This document shows positions 10,101-18,600 of a stretch of 42,818 bases of DNA, piece by piece (within the stretch, counting starts at the first letter, position 1; each line of letters begins with the position of its first letter). The notes beneath the pieces were generated by a model that saw only the letters and a list, made by a program, of their open reading frames with translations, was not told where the DNA came from and did no database searches. Source of the DNA: a virus; IMG/VR virus record IMGVR_UViG_3300042691_039146, positions 1-42,818 of that record. One strand, 5' to 3'. The translations under genes and the position numbers were made by a program.

Positions 10101-10464
10101 AGCTAGTGCAACTGCTGGTAGAATTGATGCTACAAATGATATCGTTGCATATTCTTCATCGGATAGAAGATTTAAAACTAATATTATTCAAATTAACTCT
10201 CCTATTCAAAAGGTTAAAGAAATTGGTGGATATGAATTTGATTGGATTCCAAATATTGAGCATGGATATGAGGGGCATGATATAGGAGTAATTGCTCAAG
10301 AAATCGAAGCAGTTGTTCCGGAATTGGTACAAACTAGAGAAAGCGGATACAAAGCCGTAAAATATGATAAACTTACTGCTCTTCTTATAGAAGCAATCAA
10401 AGAACAACAAAATACGATTGAAAAATTAGAGGAAAGAATTAATAAATTAGAAGCAGAGAAGTAA
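7135..10464 (+). CDS. Giant tail fibre with C-terminal S74 intramolecular chaperone domain (copy 1)
   Basis: A 1109-residue fibre. The N-terminus (FQIRRGSVSSKGTLQYGEPY) is a fibre-anchoring motif also found in the second giant fibre. The body (residues ~150-960) is a long array of roughly 20-residue Ser/Thr/Asn repeats of the type TASLNSYTASNTTNINAIH. It is interrupted at ~320-405 by a folded cassette (NSTTVDIGDNIISLNGT, then GGLIVRDASG). The C-terminal ~100 residues are a peptidase S74 domain: the Ser-Lys dyad is Ser1009 and Lys1014 in SSDRRFK, followed by GYEGHDIGVIAQEIEAVVPE, VKYDKLTALLIEAIKEQQ and a closing coiled coil. In endosialidase-type fibres this domain trimerises the fibre and then cleaves itself off before the Ser. 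Preceded by a terminator and a TATTTATA element. Confidence 0.85.
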   Translation: MAIFQIRRGSVSSKGTLQYGEPYLVSNNQSIVFGASGSGEITLVKLNSGSTPNSTWGNSGSLSLTGDITASNAYFAGNVFISGNLKLGDVDSDTINVVASLSSSLIPQEGYIHDLGSTSKYWNRLYVGTASIGEINNFGNITTFSSSLNSRINNLNVVSASVNAYTASNTTNINAIHISTASLNSFSASVSSATSSLYSFSASVNSTTASLNTSTASLNAYTSSNNINITAIHTATASLNLYTASNSSNVNAIHISTASLNAFSASVIATGSIMNTFTASVNISTSSLNSFSASVIATGSIMNTFTSSVNSYTSSLNDAIELTGSNVTIKGNFLVKGTSTIVNSTTVDIGDNIISLNGTAATNGGLIVRDASGASTTSGSLLWDTTNDYWIAGKSGQEERIILENRYNTFSSSINSRGENLEAQTASFHSYSSSINNYTASNNSTNSTQNGRLDSLEGTTGSLNAYTSSNTSNINAIHASTSSLNTSTASLNSYTASNNLNINAIHTSTASLNSYTASTDLRLNSLEIESGSVRTTYNSYTSSANGRIGSLETESGSIRTDFNVHTSSFNVASSSFNVRVGDLENFSASLNASYVSEIEFGAYTGSLHSFTSSVNSTTSSHANRLTALENTTGSLNTATASLFISSSQLTSSLMTISSSLSARINNIVAGTGFLEDTTFEAYTASMDLYTSSANNRLTALESFTSSIDATYATDADVTSLRGTLNSYTSSTDSKINSIYVATSSLNSYTSSNDSTNTSQNNRLNALELFTSSIDTTYASDADVNALRGTLNSYTSSNDGKINSIYSTTASLNSYTASNTANINSINSTLNSLNSYTSSNNGVISNLSAYTSSNILNINAIHTATASLNTFTSSFNLNVSAIHTATASLNSYTASNTTNINAIHTSTSSLNAYTASNNTNLSLLNTATSSLNSFTSSINTTIKNKLNADGIISGSSQVTISSTTGYGTIINQALLTTSDVQFNSLGVGMAASATAGRIDATNDIVAYSSSDRRFKTNIIQINSPIQKVKEIGGYEFDWIPNIEHGYEGHDIGVIAQEIEAVVPELVQTRESGYKAVKYDKLTALLIEAIKEQQNTIEKLEERINKLEAEK
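7600..9960 (+). repeat. Fibre-encoding ~60-bp degenerate tandem repeats
   Basis: The reading frame consists of in-frame repeats of about 20-21 codons with the core TASLN-YTASN and INAIH. Copies differ by synonymous changes and by insertion or loss of units, typical of a fibre shaft that changes length by recombination. The non-repeated cassette at about 8101-8330 interrupts the array. Confidence 0.7.
10067..10109 (+). repeat. 43-bp direct repeat, copy A (fibre 1)
   Basis: This stretch, encoding VQFNSLGVGMAASA just upstream of the S74 domain, is identical base for base to 19140-19182 in the second giant fibre. The flanking S74 coding sequences are also closely related. It marks the shared 3' module and is a possible site for recombination between the two fibre genes. 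Confidence 0.85.
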
Positions 10465-10490
10465 ATATATTTAATATATCCTCTTTCTCA

Positions 10491-10498
10491 TATTTATA
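10491..10498 (+). promoter_or_regulatory. Candidate late promoter element TATTTATA (gene at 10533)
   Basis: Exact TATTTATA, 34 nt upstream of the ATG at 10533, in a short intergenic gap after the first giant fibre. Confidence 0.55.
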
Positions 10499-10532
10499 AT
10501 AGTTAAAACACTAAATAATTTATTAATTACAA

Positions 10533-10949
10533 ATGGCAGCGGGTAAATATTCATTTTCAATAGAGCAGGGAGCAACTTATCGATTTTCAATCGAATATAC
10601 CGACTCATCGGGTTCAGCAATTGATTTGGAAGGATATAACATGAAAATGCAAATTCGTTCTGATTATGCTGATAATTCAAATACTTTATATGCTACATTA
10701 ACTGATATAACTTCTTCTGTTGATAGAACGGGAAGTTATTTGTGGTTTACTGGAAGTGCTGGTACTGGAAGTTTCGGTTCAGGTTCAGCGGCTAGACTGG
10801 GACAAATAGGAGTTTACTTAAATGCTGATACAACTGCGGAATTTGATTTTGAAGAAGCATATTATGATATAGAATTATATAGTGGAGATGAGGTTTACAG
10901 ATTATTAGAAGGTGTAATAACTAATAGAAAAGAAGTAACTAGAATTTAA
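10533..10949 (+). CDS. Small beta-rich fibre-associated protein
   Basis: A 138-residue protein predicted to be nearly all beta: FSIEQGATYRFSIEYTDSSG (residues 7-26), LEGYNMKMQIRSDY, a Gly/Ser/Thr-rich middle, then EFDFEEAYYDIELYSGDEVY and a basic end. This EQGATY...GY...MQIR pattern recurs in small beta-sandwich proteins encoded among T4-like phage fibre genes. I do not know its exact role; an adaptor or fibre-base domain is plausible. Its stop is followed after two bases by the ATG of the next fibre gene, so both are probably made together from the TATTTATA element at 10491. Confidence 0.6.
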   Translation: MAAGKYSFSIEQGATYRFSIEYTDSSGSAIDLEGYNMKMQIRSDYADNSNTLYATLTDITSSVDRTGSYLWFTGSAGTGSFGSGSAARLGQIGVYLNADTTAEFDFEEAYYDIELYSGDEVYRLLEGVITNRKEVTRI

Positions 10950-10951
10950 TA

Positions 10952-11611
10952 ATGGCTAGTAATAAAGTAATTATAAATAGCGAAGCAAATTCAGTCGTAA
11001 TTTCCGAACCGGTTGAGGGATCACGAATTGTAAAAGTAATTGCTGCTGGGCCACAGGGTGCTAGAGGAGAAGGATTTAATACCGTATCATCTTCTCTTAA
11101 CGAAAGATTGGATGTATTAGAATCATATTCAGGTTCTTATACGGGTTCTTTTAGTGGAAGTTTTTTTGGAGATGCTGGAGGATTAGTTAATATACCTGCA
11201 TCCGGTGTAGTTGGATTACAATTAAATCAAATTGCAAGTGGAGATGTTACTGCATCGGTAAGTAGTGGTGGCACTTCATTTAGAATTTTTGATACAAAGG
11301 ATTTATTAAGTTTAGATGATACTGGAAAACTTTGGGTAACTGGTTCTGTAAGTGCATCTTTAATATTCGGACAAGTAGTTAGTGGTAGTGAATTAATTTT
11401 TAATAAATTAAGTACTTCACAAAGTTCGGATTCTCAATTAGTAATAGGAAATTCCTTTGGGAATTATACAAATAAACAAACAACCATATTTAAAAATGGT
11501 GATGTTATATTAAGTGGAAGTTTAATTTTAGAAGCAAAAAATGGTGTTACTGCCGTAGCAGGTGGGTTAATATACTCTTCTTCAAATGAATTTTATCTTG
11601 GTTTTAATTAA
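10952..11611 (+). CDS. Short fibre-type protein with collagen-like stretch
   Basis: A 219-residue protein with an N-terminal beta-type domain (residues 1-30, NKVIINSEANSVVISEP), a very short collagen-like AGPQGARGEG (32-41), a segment LNERLDVLESYSGSYTGSFSGS (in pieces) and the FFGDAGGLVNIPASG motif typical of long-tail-fibre-like virion proteins. The rest is Ser/Gly/Thr-rich beta repeats (SGSLILEAKNG near the end). It belongs to the same composition class as the other island genes. Precise function unknown; virion fibre or fibre-tip component inferred from sequence class and from the two-base spacing to the previous gene. Confidence 0.62.
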   Translation: MASNKVIINSEANSVVISEPVEGSRIVKVIAAGPQGARGEGFNTVSSSLNERLDVLESYSGSYTGSFSGSFFGDAGGLVNIPASGVVGLQLNQIASGDVTASVSSGGTSFRIFDTKDLLSLDDTGKLWVTGSVSASLIFGQVVSGSELIFNKLSTSQSSDSQLVIGNSFGNYTNKQTTIFKNGDVILSGSLILEAKNGVTAVAGGLIYSSSNEFYLGFN

Positions 11612-11626
11612 ATCGTATTTGTTATA

Positions 11627-11634
11627 TATTTATA
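11627..11634 (+). promoter_or_regulatory. Candidate late promoter element TATTTATA (gene at 11678)
   Basis: Exact TATTTATA, 43 nt before the ATG at 11678, inside an imperfect inverted repeat (CGTAT to ATACG). The leader that follows has no Shine-Dalgarno. Confidence 0.5.
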
Positions 11635-11677
11635 CGTGTTATAATAGACCCCAAAAATAAAAGTAAATTAATATAAA

Positions 11678-12715
11678 ATGGCAGTTTGGAAAAAAGTCAT
11701 AGTATCCGGTAGTAATGCAGAATTATTAGCGGTAACCGCATCTCAAGGCGTAGTAGTAGGTGCATCGGGTTCCTTTGTAGGATTTAACCGAATAGGAACA
11801 AACCAATCGAACACTGTATTATCAGGTTCGTTTACCGGTTCATTTGTCGGTGATGGTGCGGGATTAACTGGATTGGTATCAACATTAGGTATCACCGGTT
11901 CGGATTCTTCAACTGGTACCGTATCATTAAAAACTCAAAATTTAACCATAACCGGTGCTAGTAACGAAATTAATACAACCGTTAGTGGTCAGACCGTAAC
12001 AATTGGTTTAGTAGATAATCCTGTAATCACAGGTGATATTACAATTGGTGGTAATACCATTAGTTCATCGACTGCAACTGCAATAGAATTAAATGGTTCT
12101 GATGTTGAAGTTAGGGGTGATTTGCAAGTTACTGGTAATGATATTAAATCATCAACTGGGGCAACCAATATTACTCTAACTGCGGGAACTTTAACAACAT
12201 TTGCAGGTGATATCAAAGTTAATGGAAATGATATTAGTTCATCTACTGCAACTGCATTAACTTTAGATGGTGAAAATGTAAAAGTTGTTGGTGATTTAAC
12301 CGTTGGTGGTAATGATATTAAAGCAGGCGACGGAACTACTGCTATTACATTAAATGGTTCAGCTGTTTCGATGCCTGGAGCATTGACAGTAAGTGGTGAT
12401 TTAACTGTAAATGGTGACTTAACTTATTTAAATGTTACTAATTTAGCCGTTGAAGATAAATTTATCTTATTAAATAGTGGTTCTACAAATCCTGATGAAG
12501 CCGGTATCGTAGTAGATGAAGGAAGTGGTGTTGGACATGCATTCGCATTTGATGCAGGAAGTTTAAGATGGGGTTTTAGTGGATCTTTTGATTCATCTGC
12601 AACTTCATTTACGCCTGATGCTTATGTGGCAGCAGTTGTAACAACCGATATTCCTGCTTATCAACAAGTTGGTAATATCAGAATAGAAGGTGGAGAGATT
12701 TATTTCTATGTATAA
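11678..12715 (+). CDS. Tail fibre protein, WKKVIVSGS-type N-terminus
   Basis: A 345-residue fibre protein. Its first residues (MAVWKKVIVSGSNAELLAV) nearly match those of the gene at 13206 (MPNWKKVIVSGSEASLNNL), defining a second anchoring type distinct from the RRGS type of the giant fibres. Residues ~45-60 contain GSFTGSFVGDGAGLTGL, a frequent phage-fibre motif. Residues ~110-235 are short beta repeats of the form VNGNDISSSTATALTLDG. The C-terminal part (NVTNLAVEDKFILLNSGS, then EAGIVVDEGSG) is the same folded module as in the giant fibres (DNIISLNGT...GGLIVRDA). A structural, adhesin-like role is likely; no enzymatic motif is seen. Confidence 0.7.
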   Translation: MAVWKKVIVSGSNAELLAVTASQGVVVGASGSFVGFNRIGTNQSNTVLSGSFTGSFVGDGAGLTGLVSTLGITGSDSSTGTVSLKTQNLTITGASNEINTTVSGQTVTIGLVDNPVITGDITIGGNTISSSTATAIELNGSDVEVRGDLQVTGNDIKSSTGATNITLTAGTLTTFAGDIKVNGNDISSSTATALTLDGENVKVVGDLTVGGNDIKAGDGTTAITLNGSAVSMPGALTVSGDLTVNGDLTYLNVTNLAVEDKFILLNSGSTNPDEAGIVVDEGSGVGHAFAFDAGSLRWGFSGSFDSSATSFTPDAYVAAVVTTDIPAYQQVGNIRIEGGEIYFYV

Positions 12716-12736
12716 TAATTAAAATAAAAAAAGGTT

Positions 12737-12997
12737 ATGGGAATTTTTACAAAAAACCAAAAGGTTGTATCTACTGAATTTGAAACATCAAAAGAAGAGA
12801 TTCAACAAGAAGAACAAATCGTTGAACCAAAGAAACCAAAAAATAATGGTGGAGTAGATTTAACGATAGAAGAGTTTGAGTATCTCTTCAGTTTAATTAA
12901 AAACTCAACATTTAAAGGTACTGAATTAGAAATTATTTACAGTATCATTCTTAAATTACAAAAGAGATATTTAGAAAAAAAAGAGAAGGGTAGTTAA
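12737..12997 (+). CDS. Small acidic/coiled conserved phage protein of unknown function
   Basis: An 86-residue protein: a charged, low-complexity N-terminal half (EEIQQEEQIVEPKKPK) and a helical C-terminal half (LTIEEFEYLFSLIKNSTFKG, then EIIYSIILKLQKRYLEKK). It is one of the few genes here with a reasonable Shine-Dalgarno (AAAGG 7 nt before ATG). The C-terminal helices resemble a small uncharacterised family encoded in T4-like structural regions, but I do not recognise a function. It is the last gene of its unit: a terminator overlaps its stop codon. A soluble chaperone or scaffold-type role for the fibres is a guess only. Confidence 0.6.
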   Translation: MGIFTKNQKVVSTEFETSKEEIQQEEQIVEPKKPKNNGGVDLTIEEFEYLFSLIKNSTFKGTELEIIYSIILKLQKRYLEKKEKGS

Positions 12998-13011
12998 TCT
13001 ACCCTTTTTTT
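12986..13011 (+). terminator. Intrinsic terminator overlapping the stop codon of the 86-aa gene
   Basis: An 8-bp stem (12986-12993 with 12999-13006, core GGGTAG/CTACCC) with a TTAAT loop that contains the stop codon, followed by seven T (13005-13011). Confidence 0.88.
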
Positions 13012-13033
13012 ATTCCTTTACTAAAAAATATAA

Positions 13034-13041
13034 TATTTATT
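13034..13041 (+). promoter_or_regulatory. Candidate late promoter element (TATTTATT) before the structured RNA
   Basis: TAATATTTATTG lies 23 nt after a terminator T-run and about 5 nt before the first strand of the structured RNA at 13046. One base differs from TATTTATA, as at 22228. If it is the promoter, the RNA structure begins near the 5' end of the transcript. Confidence 0.5.
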
Positions 13042-13045
13042 GATA

Positions 13046-13203
13046 TATTGTTGGCCCGAAAGGGAAGTGGGCACATAAAGTGTAACCAACCGCGATAGAA
13101 GATGTAATTTTAAAGACTCCTAATGGTTAAATACCATAGTGTGTCATTCTTATATTCTATCGAATCCTTTTTCCAACAATACTAACTCTCAAATTGTAGT
13201 ATT
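13046..13203 (+). ncRNA. Candidate structured leader RNA / cis-regulatory switch upstream of fibre gene
   Basis: A compact fold rich in G/C for this genome. The closing helix P1 is 9 bp, 13046-13054 with 13173-13181. Inside it are a CCC-GAAA-GGG hairpin (13055-13064) with an alternative partner GGGC at 13069-13072; a short GCAC/GTGT hairpin around 13071-13082; and an 8-bp helix, 13093-13100 with 13155-13162, enclosing a hairpin with an ATGGT/ACCAT stem (13123-13127 with 13133-13137). A further 7-bp hairpin (13178-13184 with 13197-13203) ends two bases before the ATG at 13206 and shares 13178-13181 with P1, so the two compete. GTTGG at 13050-13054 can also pair with CCAAC at 13086-13090. I do not recognise a known riboswitch or tRNA. 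A non-coding leader is inferred; no homologues could be checked. Confidence 0.55.
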
Positions 13204-13205
13204 AA

Positions 13206-14792
13206 ATGCCAAATTGGAAAAAAGTCATTGTTAGTGGTTCGGAAGCTTCCCTAAATAATTTATTTGTTGATAATGCAATAACTGCTTCGGTTTTTTCAGG
13301 AAGTGCATTTACCGGTTCGTTTAAAGGAGATGGTTCTCAATTAAGAAACGTTCCTTTTGATGATGGATTACCTGATAATAATTGGGATTTTAATATTCCG
13401 GATGAAACTCCGATAAATGATTTTCATACCGCATCGAATGATTATCTTATTGATTTCCGTAATGAACTTTTAGTAGGAGACCCTGCCGGTCTTATTGCTT
13501 GGTTTGGTAATTCCGATGGTGATACCCAATTACTTCCTACAAATAATGGATTAATTATAATTGCAGATGATGAGCAACAAGGATTAGTAACTTCTCAAGG
13601 ATATAGTGGAAGTATTGTTGGTATTGGAAATGTAATGAATTATTCCGCATCAGTTGATGGAAGATTGAGAGGATTTGCTACAACCGGTTCAAATCAATTT
13701 AATGGTTCTCAGTCTATAAGTGGTAGTATAACTTTAAGTGGTAGTATTGAACATTTAAATTATATAGATTTTAATACTGCATCAGCGGCTCCTGCTTGGA
13801 AAAGCGGTAGAGTATATTGGAATAATACCGATGGATGTTTGGATGTATATAATGCAGAAGCAGATATAACCTTACAAGTTGGTCAAGAAAACTGGACAAG
13901 AGTATATAACGGAACTGCTACAACTATTACAAACGGAACACCTGTTAGAATTACGGGAGCACATGGGGATACTCCTGAAATTGAATTAGCAAAATCAATA
14001 GCGGTATCAGGTAGTGTAAATTTAGTAAATCAAATAATTGGATTAGTAACTCATAATATTGAAGCGGGAACTTTTGGATATGTTACAACTCAAGGTTTAG
14101 TAAGAGGAGTTAATACAAGCGCATTTAATGATGGTGATACTCTTTATGTTTCATCTTCAGCGGGTCAATTGACAAATCAAGCATTGGGAGCACCATATGA
14201 AATTATCCCAATCGGAGAAGTTGTAAGATCGGGGCCTGGGGGAAGTGGTATAATTTATGTAGCAATTCAACAACCATTAGATTTTTCGGATTTAAGTTCG
14301 GTATATGTTAGTGGAACATTTTCAGATGGAGATTTATGGCAATATAATGGAAGTGGTGTAAATGGTAAATGGAAACATAAATCTATTTCTCAAATTGGAT
14401 TGGCAACAACTGGTTCAAATGCATTAACGGGATCACAAATAGTAACTGGCAGTTTAATAGTAACGGGGAGTGTAACAGGAAATGTAGTAGCATTAAGTGT
14501 AGCAAGTGGAACTGCGAGTATTGATTTTAGACAAGGAACTTTTTTTACATTAACTATACCTTCCTCAACGATAACTCATATAACCGCATCTAATATGCAA
14601 CCTGGTTTAACTGCAAATTTAGTATTAACTCAACAGGCAACAACGGGAAGTGTAAGATGGGATAGTGGATTTAAATTTCCTTCTGGTTCATTCAATACCG
14701 GAAGTGCGAGTGGAAGTGCAGTTGATATAGTTTCAATGATGATGGTTAATACATCACAAATCCTTTCAGTAGGAGCTAATAGAATACAATAA
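13206..14792 (+). CDS. Tail fibre protein, WKKVIVSGS-type N-terminus
   Basis: A 528-residue fibre protein with the same anchor as the gene at 11678 (WKKVIVSGS, residues 4-12) followed by FTGSFKGDGSQLRNVPF. Residues ~45-125 form a less repetitive domain. Residues ~200-365 contain a beta-rich segment (WKSGRVYWNNTDGCLDVYN, then VGQENWTRVYNGTATTITNG and IPIGEVVRSGPGGSGIIYVA) like the distal beta modules common in phage side-tail fibres. The final 80 residues are Ser/Thr-rich strands. It starts 25 nt after the structured RNA described upstream, so its expression may be controlled by that leader. Its stop overlaps the ATG of the LamG-like gene (TAATG), so the two products are probably made in fixed ratio. 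Confidence 0.72.
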   Translation: MPNWKKVIVSGSEASLNNLFVDNAITASVFSGSAFTGSFKGDGSQLRNVPFDDGLPDNNWDFNIPDETPINDFHTASNDYLIDFRNELLVGDPAGLIAWFGNSDGDTQLLPTNNGLIIIADDEQQGLVTSQGYSGSIVGIGNVMNYSASVDGRLRGFATTGSNQFNGSQSISGSITLSGSIEHLNYIDFNTASAAPAWKSGRVYWNNTDGCLDVYNAEADITLQVGQENWTRVYNGTATTITNGTPVRITGAHGDTPEIELAKSIAVSGSVNLVNQIIGLVTHNIEAGTFGYVTTQGLVRGVNTSAFNDGDTLYVSSSAGQLTNQALGAPYEIIPIGEVVRSGPGGSGIIYVAIQQPLDFSDLSSVYVSGTFSDGDLWQYNGSGVNGKWKHKSISQIGLATTGSNALTGSQIVTGSLIVTGSVTGNVVALSVASGTASIDFRQGTFFTLTIPSSTITHITASNMQPGLTANLVLTQQATTGSVRWDSGFKFPSGSFNTGSASGSAVDIVSMMMVNTSQILSVGANRIQ

Positions 14793-15547
14793 TGGGTTTA
14801 TTTAGTACCATAGCATTTAATAATTTTCAACCTACAATAGTTGTGGGTGGTGGAGATGCTCCTTCGGGAACATTGGTAACTACTCCAACATTAAGTAATG
14901 CTAGTGTAGTTTCACAAAGTCCATTTAGTGGTGGTGGAAATGCATATTCATTAAGTGGTTCAACAACATCATATTTATCTGTTGCAGGTCAAAATGGTTT
15001 TGCCTTTGGAACAGGAGATTTTACAATTGAATGGTTTGAATATGATAGAGGAAGTTCTTCATTTCCACGTATATTTTGGTATGCAAGTAGTGCTGGTACA
15101 AATTCTCCGGTTATTGGTTTAAGTCAGGAAGGTAGTGCTGCTAGTAGAACAAATTATGTATGGACTGGTGCGGCACCAACGAGTTTGGGAAGTACGGCAG
15201 TAACAACAAATATTTGGTATCATTTTGCGTTGGTTAGAATTAGTGGTAAAATTTATTTGTACAAAGATGGAACTATAATGAATAGTGGCGGTACAAATTA
15301 TACCTCAAATTTCACAAATAATACCGCAACATTTTATGTTGGTTCTAAATCCGGTGGTGGGTTATCATCAGAACAATTTTATGGTTATATAACTAACTTT
15401 AGAGTTGTAAAAGGATTGGGAGTTTATACCGGTAATTTTACAAAACCAACATCGGCATTAACAACGATAGCAAATGCAAACCCATATGGTGGTTCTAACA
15501 CAGTTGCAATTCCAGATGGTTACACAAAATTATTATTAGTTCCATAA
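14792..15547 (+). CDS. LamG/concanavalin-A-like lectin domain protein
   Basis: A 251-residue protein. Residues ~50-225 show a Laminin_G_3/ConA-like jelly-roll pattern: a strand ending in FTIEWFEY (77-84), a central WYHFALVRISGKIYLYKDG (142-160), then FYVGSKSGG and FYGYITNFRVVKGLGVYTG (from 197). The WYHFALV...LYKDG and GYI-NFRV elements are characteristic. Such domains bind carbohydrate, so this is a good candidate for a glycan-recognising fibre tip or a decoration subunit. It is translationally coupled to the preceding fibre by a one-base overlap. The product lacks any anchoring N-terminus of its own, so it may attach to the partner fibre. Confidence 0.78.
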   Translation: MGLFSTIAFNNFQPTIVVGGGDAPSGTLVTTPTLSNASVVSQSPFSGGGNAYSLSGSTTSYLSVAGQNGFAFGTGDFTIEWFEYDRGSSSFPRIFWYASSAGTNSPVIGLSQEGSAASRTNYVWTGAAPTSLGSTAVTTNIWYHFALVRISGKIYLYKDGTIMNSGGTNYTSNFTNNTATFYVGSKSGGGLSSEQFYGYITNFRVVKGLGVYTGNFTKPTSALTTIANANPYGGSNTVAIPDGYTKLLLVP

Positions 15548-15572
15548 GATTTTGGATAATAAGAACAATATA

Positions 15573-15580
15573 ATATTTAT
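15573..15580 (+). promoter_or_regulatory. Candidate late promoter element TATTTATA (gene at 15611)
   Basis: Exact TATTTATA within TAATATTTATATA, 30 nt upstream of the second giant fibre. Confidence 0.58.
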
Positions 15581-15610
15581 ATAAACAAAAACGAAATAAA
15601 TTAAAAATAG

Positions 15611-18600
15611 ATGGCACTTAAATTTAGAAGAGGTTCGACAGCAGATAAATCCGGTTCATTAGCATTTGGAGAACCATATGTAAACACCTCACTTGGAACT
15701 TTACAAGTAGGGGGAAATTCCGGTGATTTAACTTTAGCAACGATTGGAGAATCATCCGCTGCTAATTTCTTATCAGTTTCCGCATCAACTTTTGTTTCTG
15801 CATCAACATTACACATTACTTCAAATGCAGAAATTAAAGGTAACTTAGTATTAGGAGGAAACATTACAATTGGTGACCAAACAACTGATACTGTTGCGGT
15901 AAATGCTAATTTAAGTTCATCTATAATTCCATCTTTAACAAATACATTTGATTTAGGTAGTGAAACAAATGCTTGGAGAGACCTTTATATTTCAACGGGA
16001 TCAATTAAAATTGTAAATCCTGGTACAAATACAGTAGTTGGAACATTAACTTCAAATGCAAGTGGTGATTTTAAAGTAAGTGGGCAATTGAGTGGTTCTT
16101 CGGTAGCAGGATTAGGAAATGCTCAACAATATAGTGCTTCGGTTAATAGTAGATTGGATAGTATTCAAACTACAACTGCTTCTTTATTAGGAAGAGTAAA
16201 TTCATTAGAAGTAAAAAGTGGAAGTTTAGAACAATCATTCCATACTTATTCCGCTTCTTTAAACACTTATACTCAATCAAATAATACTACAAATAATACT
16301 CAAAATAGTAGATTAAATTCTATTGAAAGTGCAACTGCAAGTTTAAATACTTATACCGCTTCAAATGATTCAACAAATGCGGGACAAGATGCGAGATTAT
16401 CATCATTAGAAACTACATCTGGAAGTTTATTAACATTCTCCTCATCAGTTGCTAATGCAATTCAGTTTACGGGTTCAAACGTAACCATTAAAGGAGATTT
16501 TTTAGTTAAAGGTACGACTACTTCAATTAATTCAACAACTGTTGATATTGGAGATAATATTATATCTTTAAATGGAACTGGTGCTACAAATGGTGGTTTA
16601 ATTGTAAGAGATGCAACCGGTGGAACAACTACATCTGGATCATTATTATGGGATACCACAAACGATTATTGGAAAGCGGGTGCAGCTGGTAACGAAGATA
16701 AAATTTTATTGGCACAAGAATTTTATACTTTTACTGCTTCAAATGCGGGTACACATAACAACCATAGTGGAAGATTAGATAGTTTAGAAACTACATCGGC
16801 TAGTATAAATTCATTTACGGCATCACAACTAACTACCCAAAATGAGCAAAATGTAAGGTTAAACACAATAGAAACCACAACTGGTAGTTTAAATACATTT
16901 ACATCTAGTACGGCACCGAGATTAACATCTTTGGAAAATGCAAGTGCAAGTATTAGAAACGATTTCAATTTATTTACTTCTTCTACTGCAGGAGTGCATG
17001 CAAATCAATATTTAATACTATCTTCGTTAGAAAATTCAACTGCAAGTTTAAATTCATATAGTGCATCTAATAATACAAACATTAGTGCAATTCATACTTC
17101 AACTGCAAGTTTAAATTCATATACCGCATCTAATAGTTCAAATGTTAATGCAATTCATACTTCGACTGCAAGTTTAAACACATTTACTTCTTCCATTAAT
17201 ACTACAATTAAAAATAAGTTAAATGCTGATGGAGTAATAAGTGGTAGTTCACAAATATTAACTGGAACGACTATCCATAGTGGTAGTTTCTTTAACGGAA
17301 TACCTGTTGTATCGGGTTCATCGCAAATAACTATTTCGGATACAACTGGATATACAACATATAGTGCATCTGTTGCAACTCTTAATGATAGTACAAACAC
17401 ATCATTGAGTAGTTCAATTTCTGCTAGTATCAGTTTATTATCTCAATCTATTGCAACATCTACAAATACATTAAGTGCATCAATTGCTGTAACTGATTTA
17501 TCTCAAAATAATAGATTAGATTCAATTGAATTAATTAGTGGTTCATTTGCAAGAACAAATAGTGCAAATACATTTAATGGTAATCAAATAATAAGTGGTA
17601 ATTTAACGATAACTCAAAACTTAATAGTTCAAGGTTCATCTTCAATTCAAAATATTACTTCTTCGAATTTAACACTTGGTTCTGCATTTGTAACTTTAAA
17701 TACCGCAACTCCGGTATCGAGATTTGCTGGATTACAAATTATAGATAGTGGTTCATCAGGTGGTTCGGGATCATTCTTATACGATGCGGTTCAAGATGAA
17801 TTTATATTTGTTCATAGAGGAAACGAAACAAACATAACATCTTCTCATTTCATAATGGGACCTGAAACTTATGATAATTTAGGAAACGAATCATATCTTA
17901 CTAATAACCGTATTCCAAAAGGAAAAGGAAACGAACATCTTAATGATTCAAATATTACTGATACCGGTACATTGATTACATTAGGTTCAAATACATCAGT
18001 ACAGGGTACATTAGTTGCAACCGGTACTGCATTAGTTTCGGGTTCTTCACAAATTGATCATAATTCAACTACTAACTATGATGCGAATAGACACATCGAC
18101 CATACCGCAGTAAGTATTACTGCAGGAAATGGTTTAAGTGGTGGTGGAACAATTGCATCTACTAGAACTCTTACTCTTGATACCGCATCGGTTCATTTCT
18201 TAGATGGTGTTAAAAAAGAACTTAATACTGAAGGAGTAATTAGTGGTTCTGCACAAATCACAACATTACCTTCGATTGATACCGATGATGTAGTAGAAGG
18301 TGTAACTAACAGATATTATTTAGATAGTAGAGTAAAAACAAAATTAAATACAGATGGTGTAATTAGTGGTTCTTCACAAGTATCACATGATTCGACAACT
18401 GGATATTCTGCAAATAGACATATTGACCATACGGCAGTAAGTATTACCGCAGGAAGTGGTTTAACCGGTGGAGGTGATATAAGTTCAACTAGAACAATTT
18501 CTATCGCAACAGGTGGTGTTACAAATGATATGTTAGCTGGTTCAATCGCAAATGCAAAACTTACGAATTCCGCAATAACAATCGCTGGTACATCTGTATC

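Noticed and set aside
10465-10490. Terminator after the first giant fibre
   Set aside because: ATATAT-type self-complementarity is short and no clean T-run follows; evidence is insufficient.
10952-11611. Collagen-like fibre
   Set aside because: Only about three GXY triplets (AGPQGARGEG) are present, too few for a collagen triple helix; kept only as a note.
13046-13181. tRNA gene with acceptor-like stem TTGTTGG/CCAACAA
   Set aside because: No proper D- or T-arm follows, the T-loop-like ATCGAAT is not in a 5-bp stem, and the 136-nt span is too long without an intron signature.
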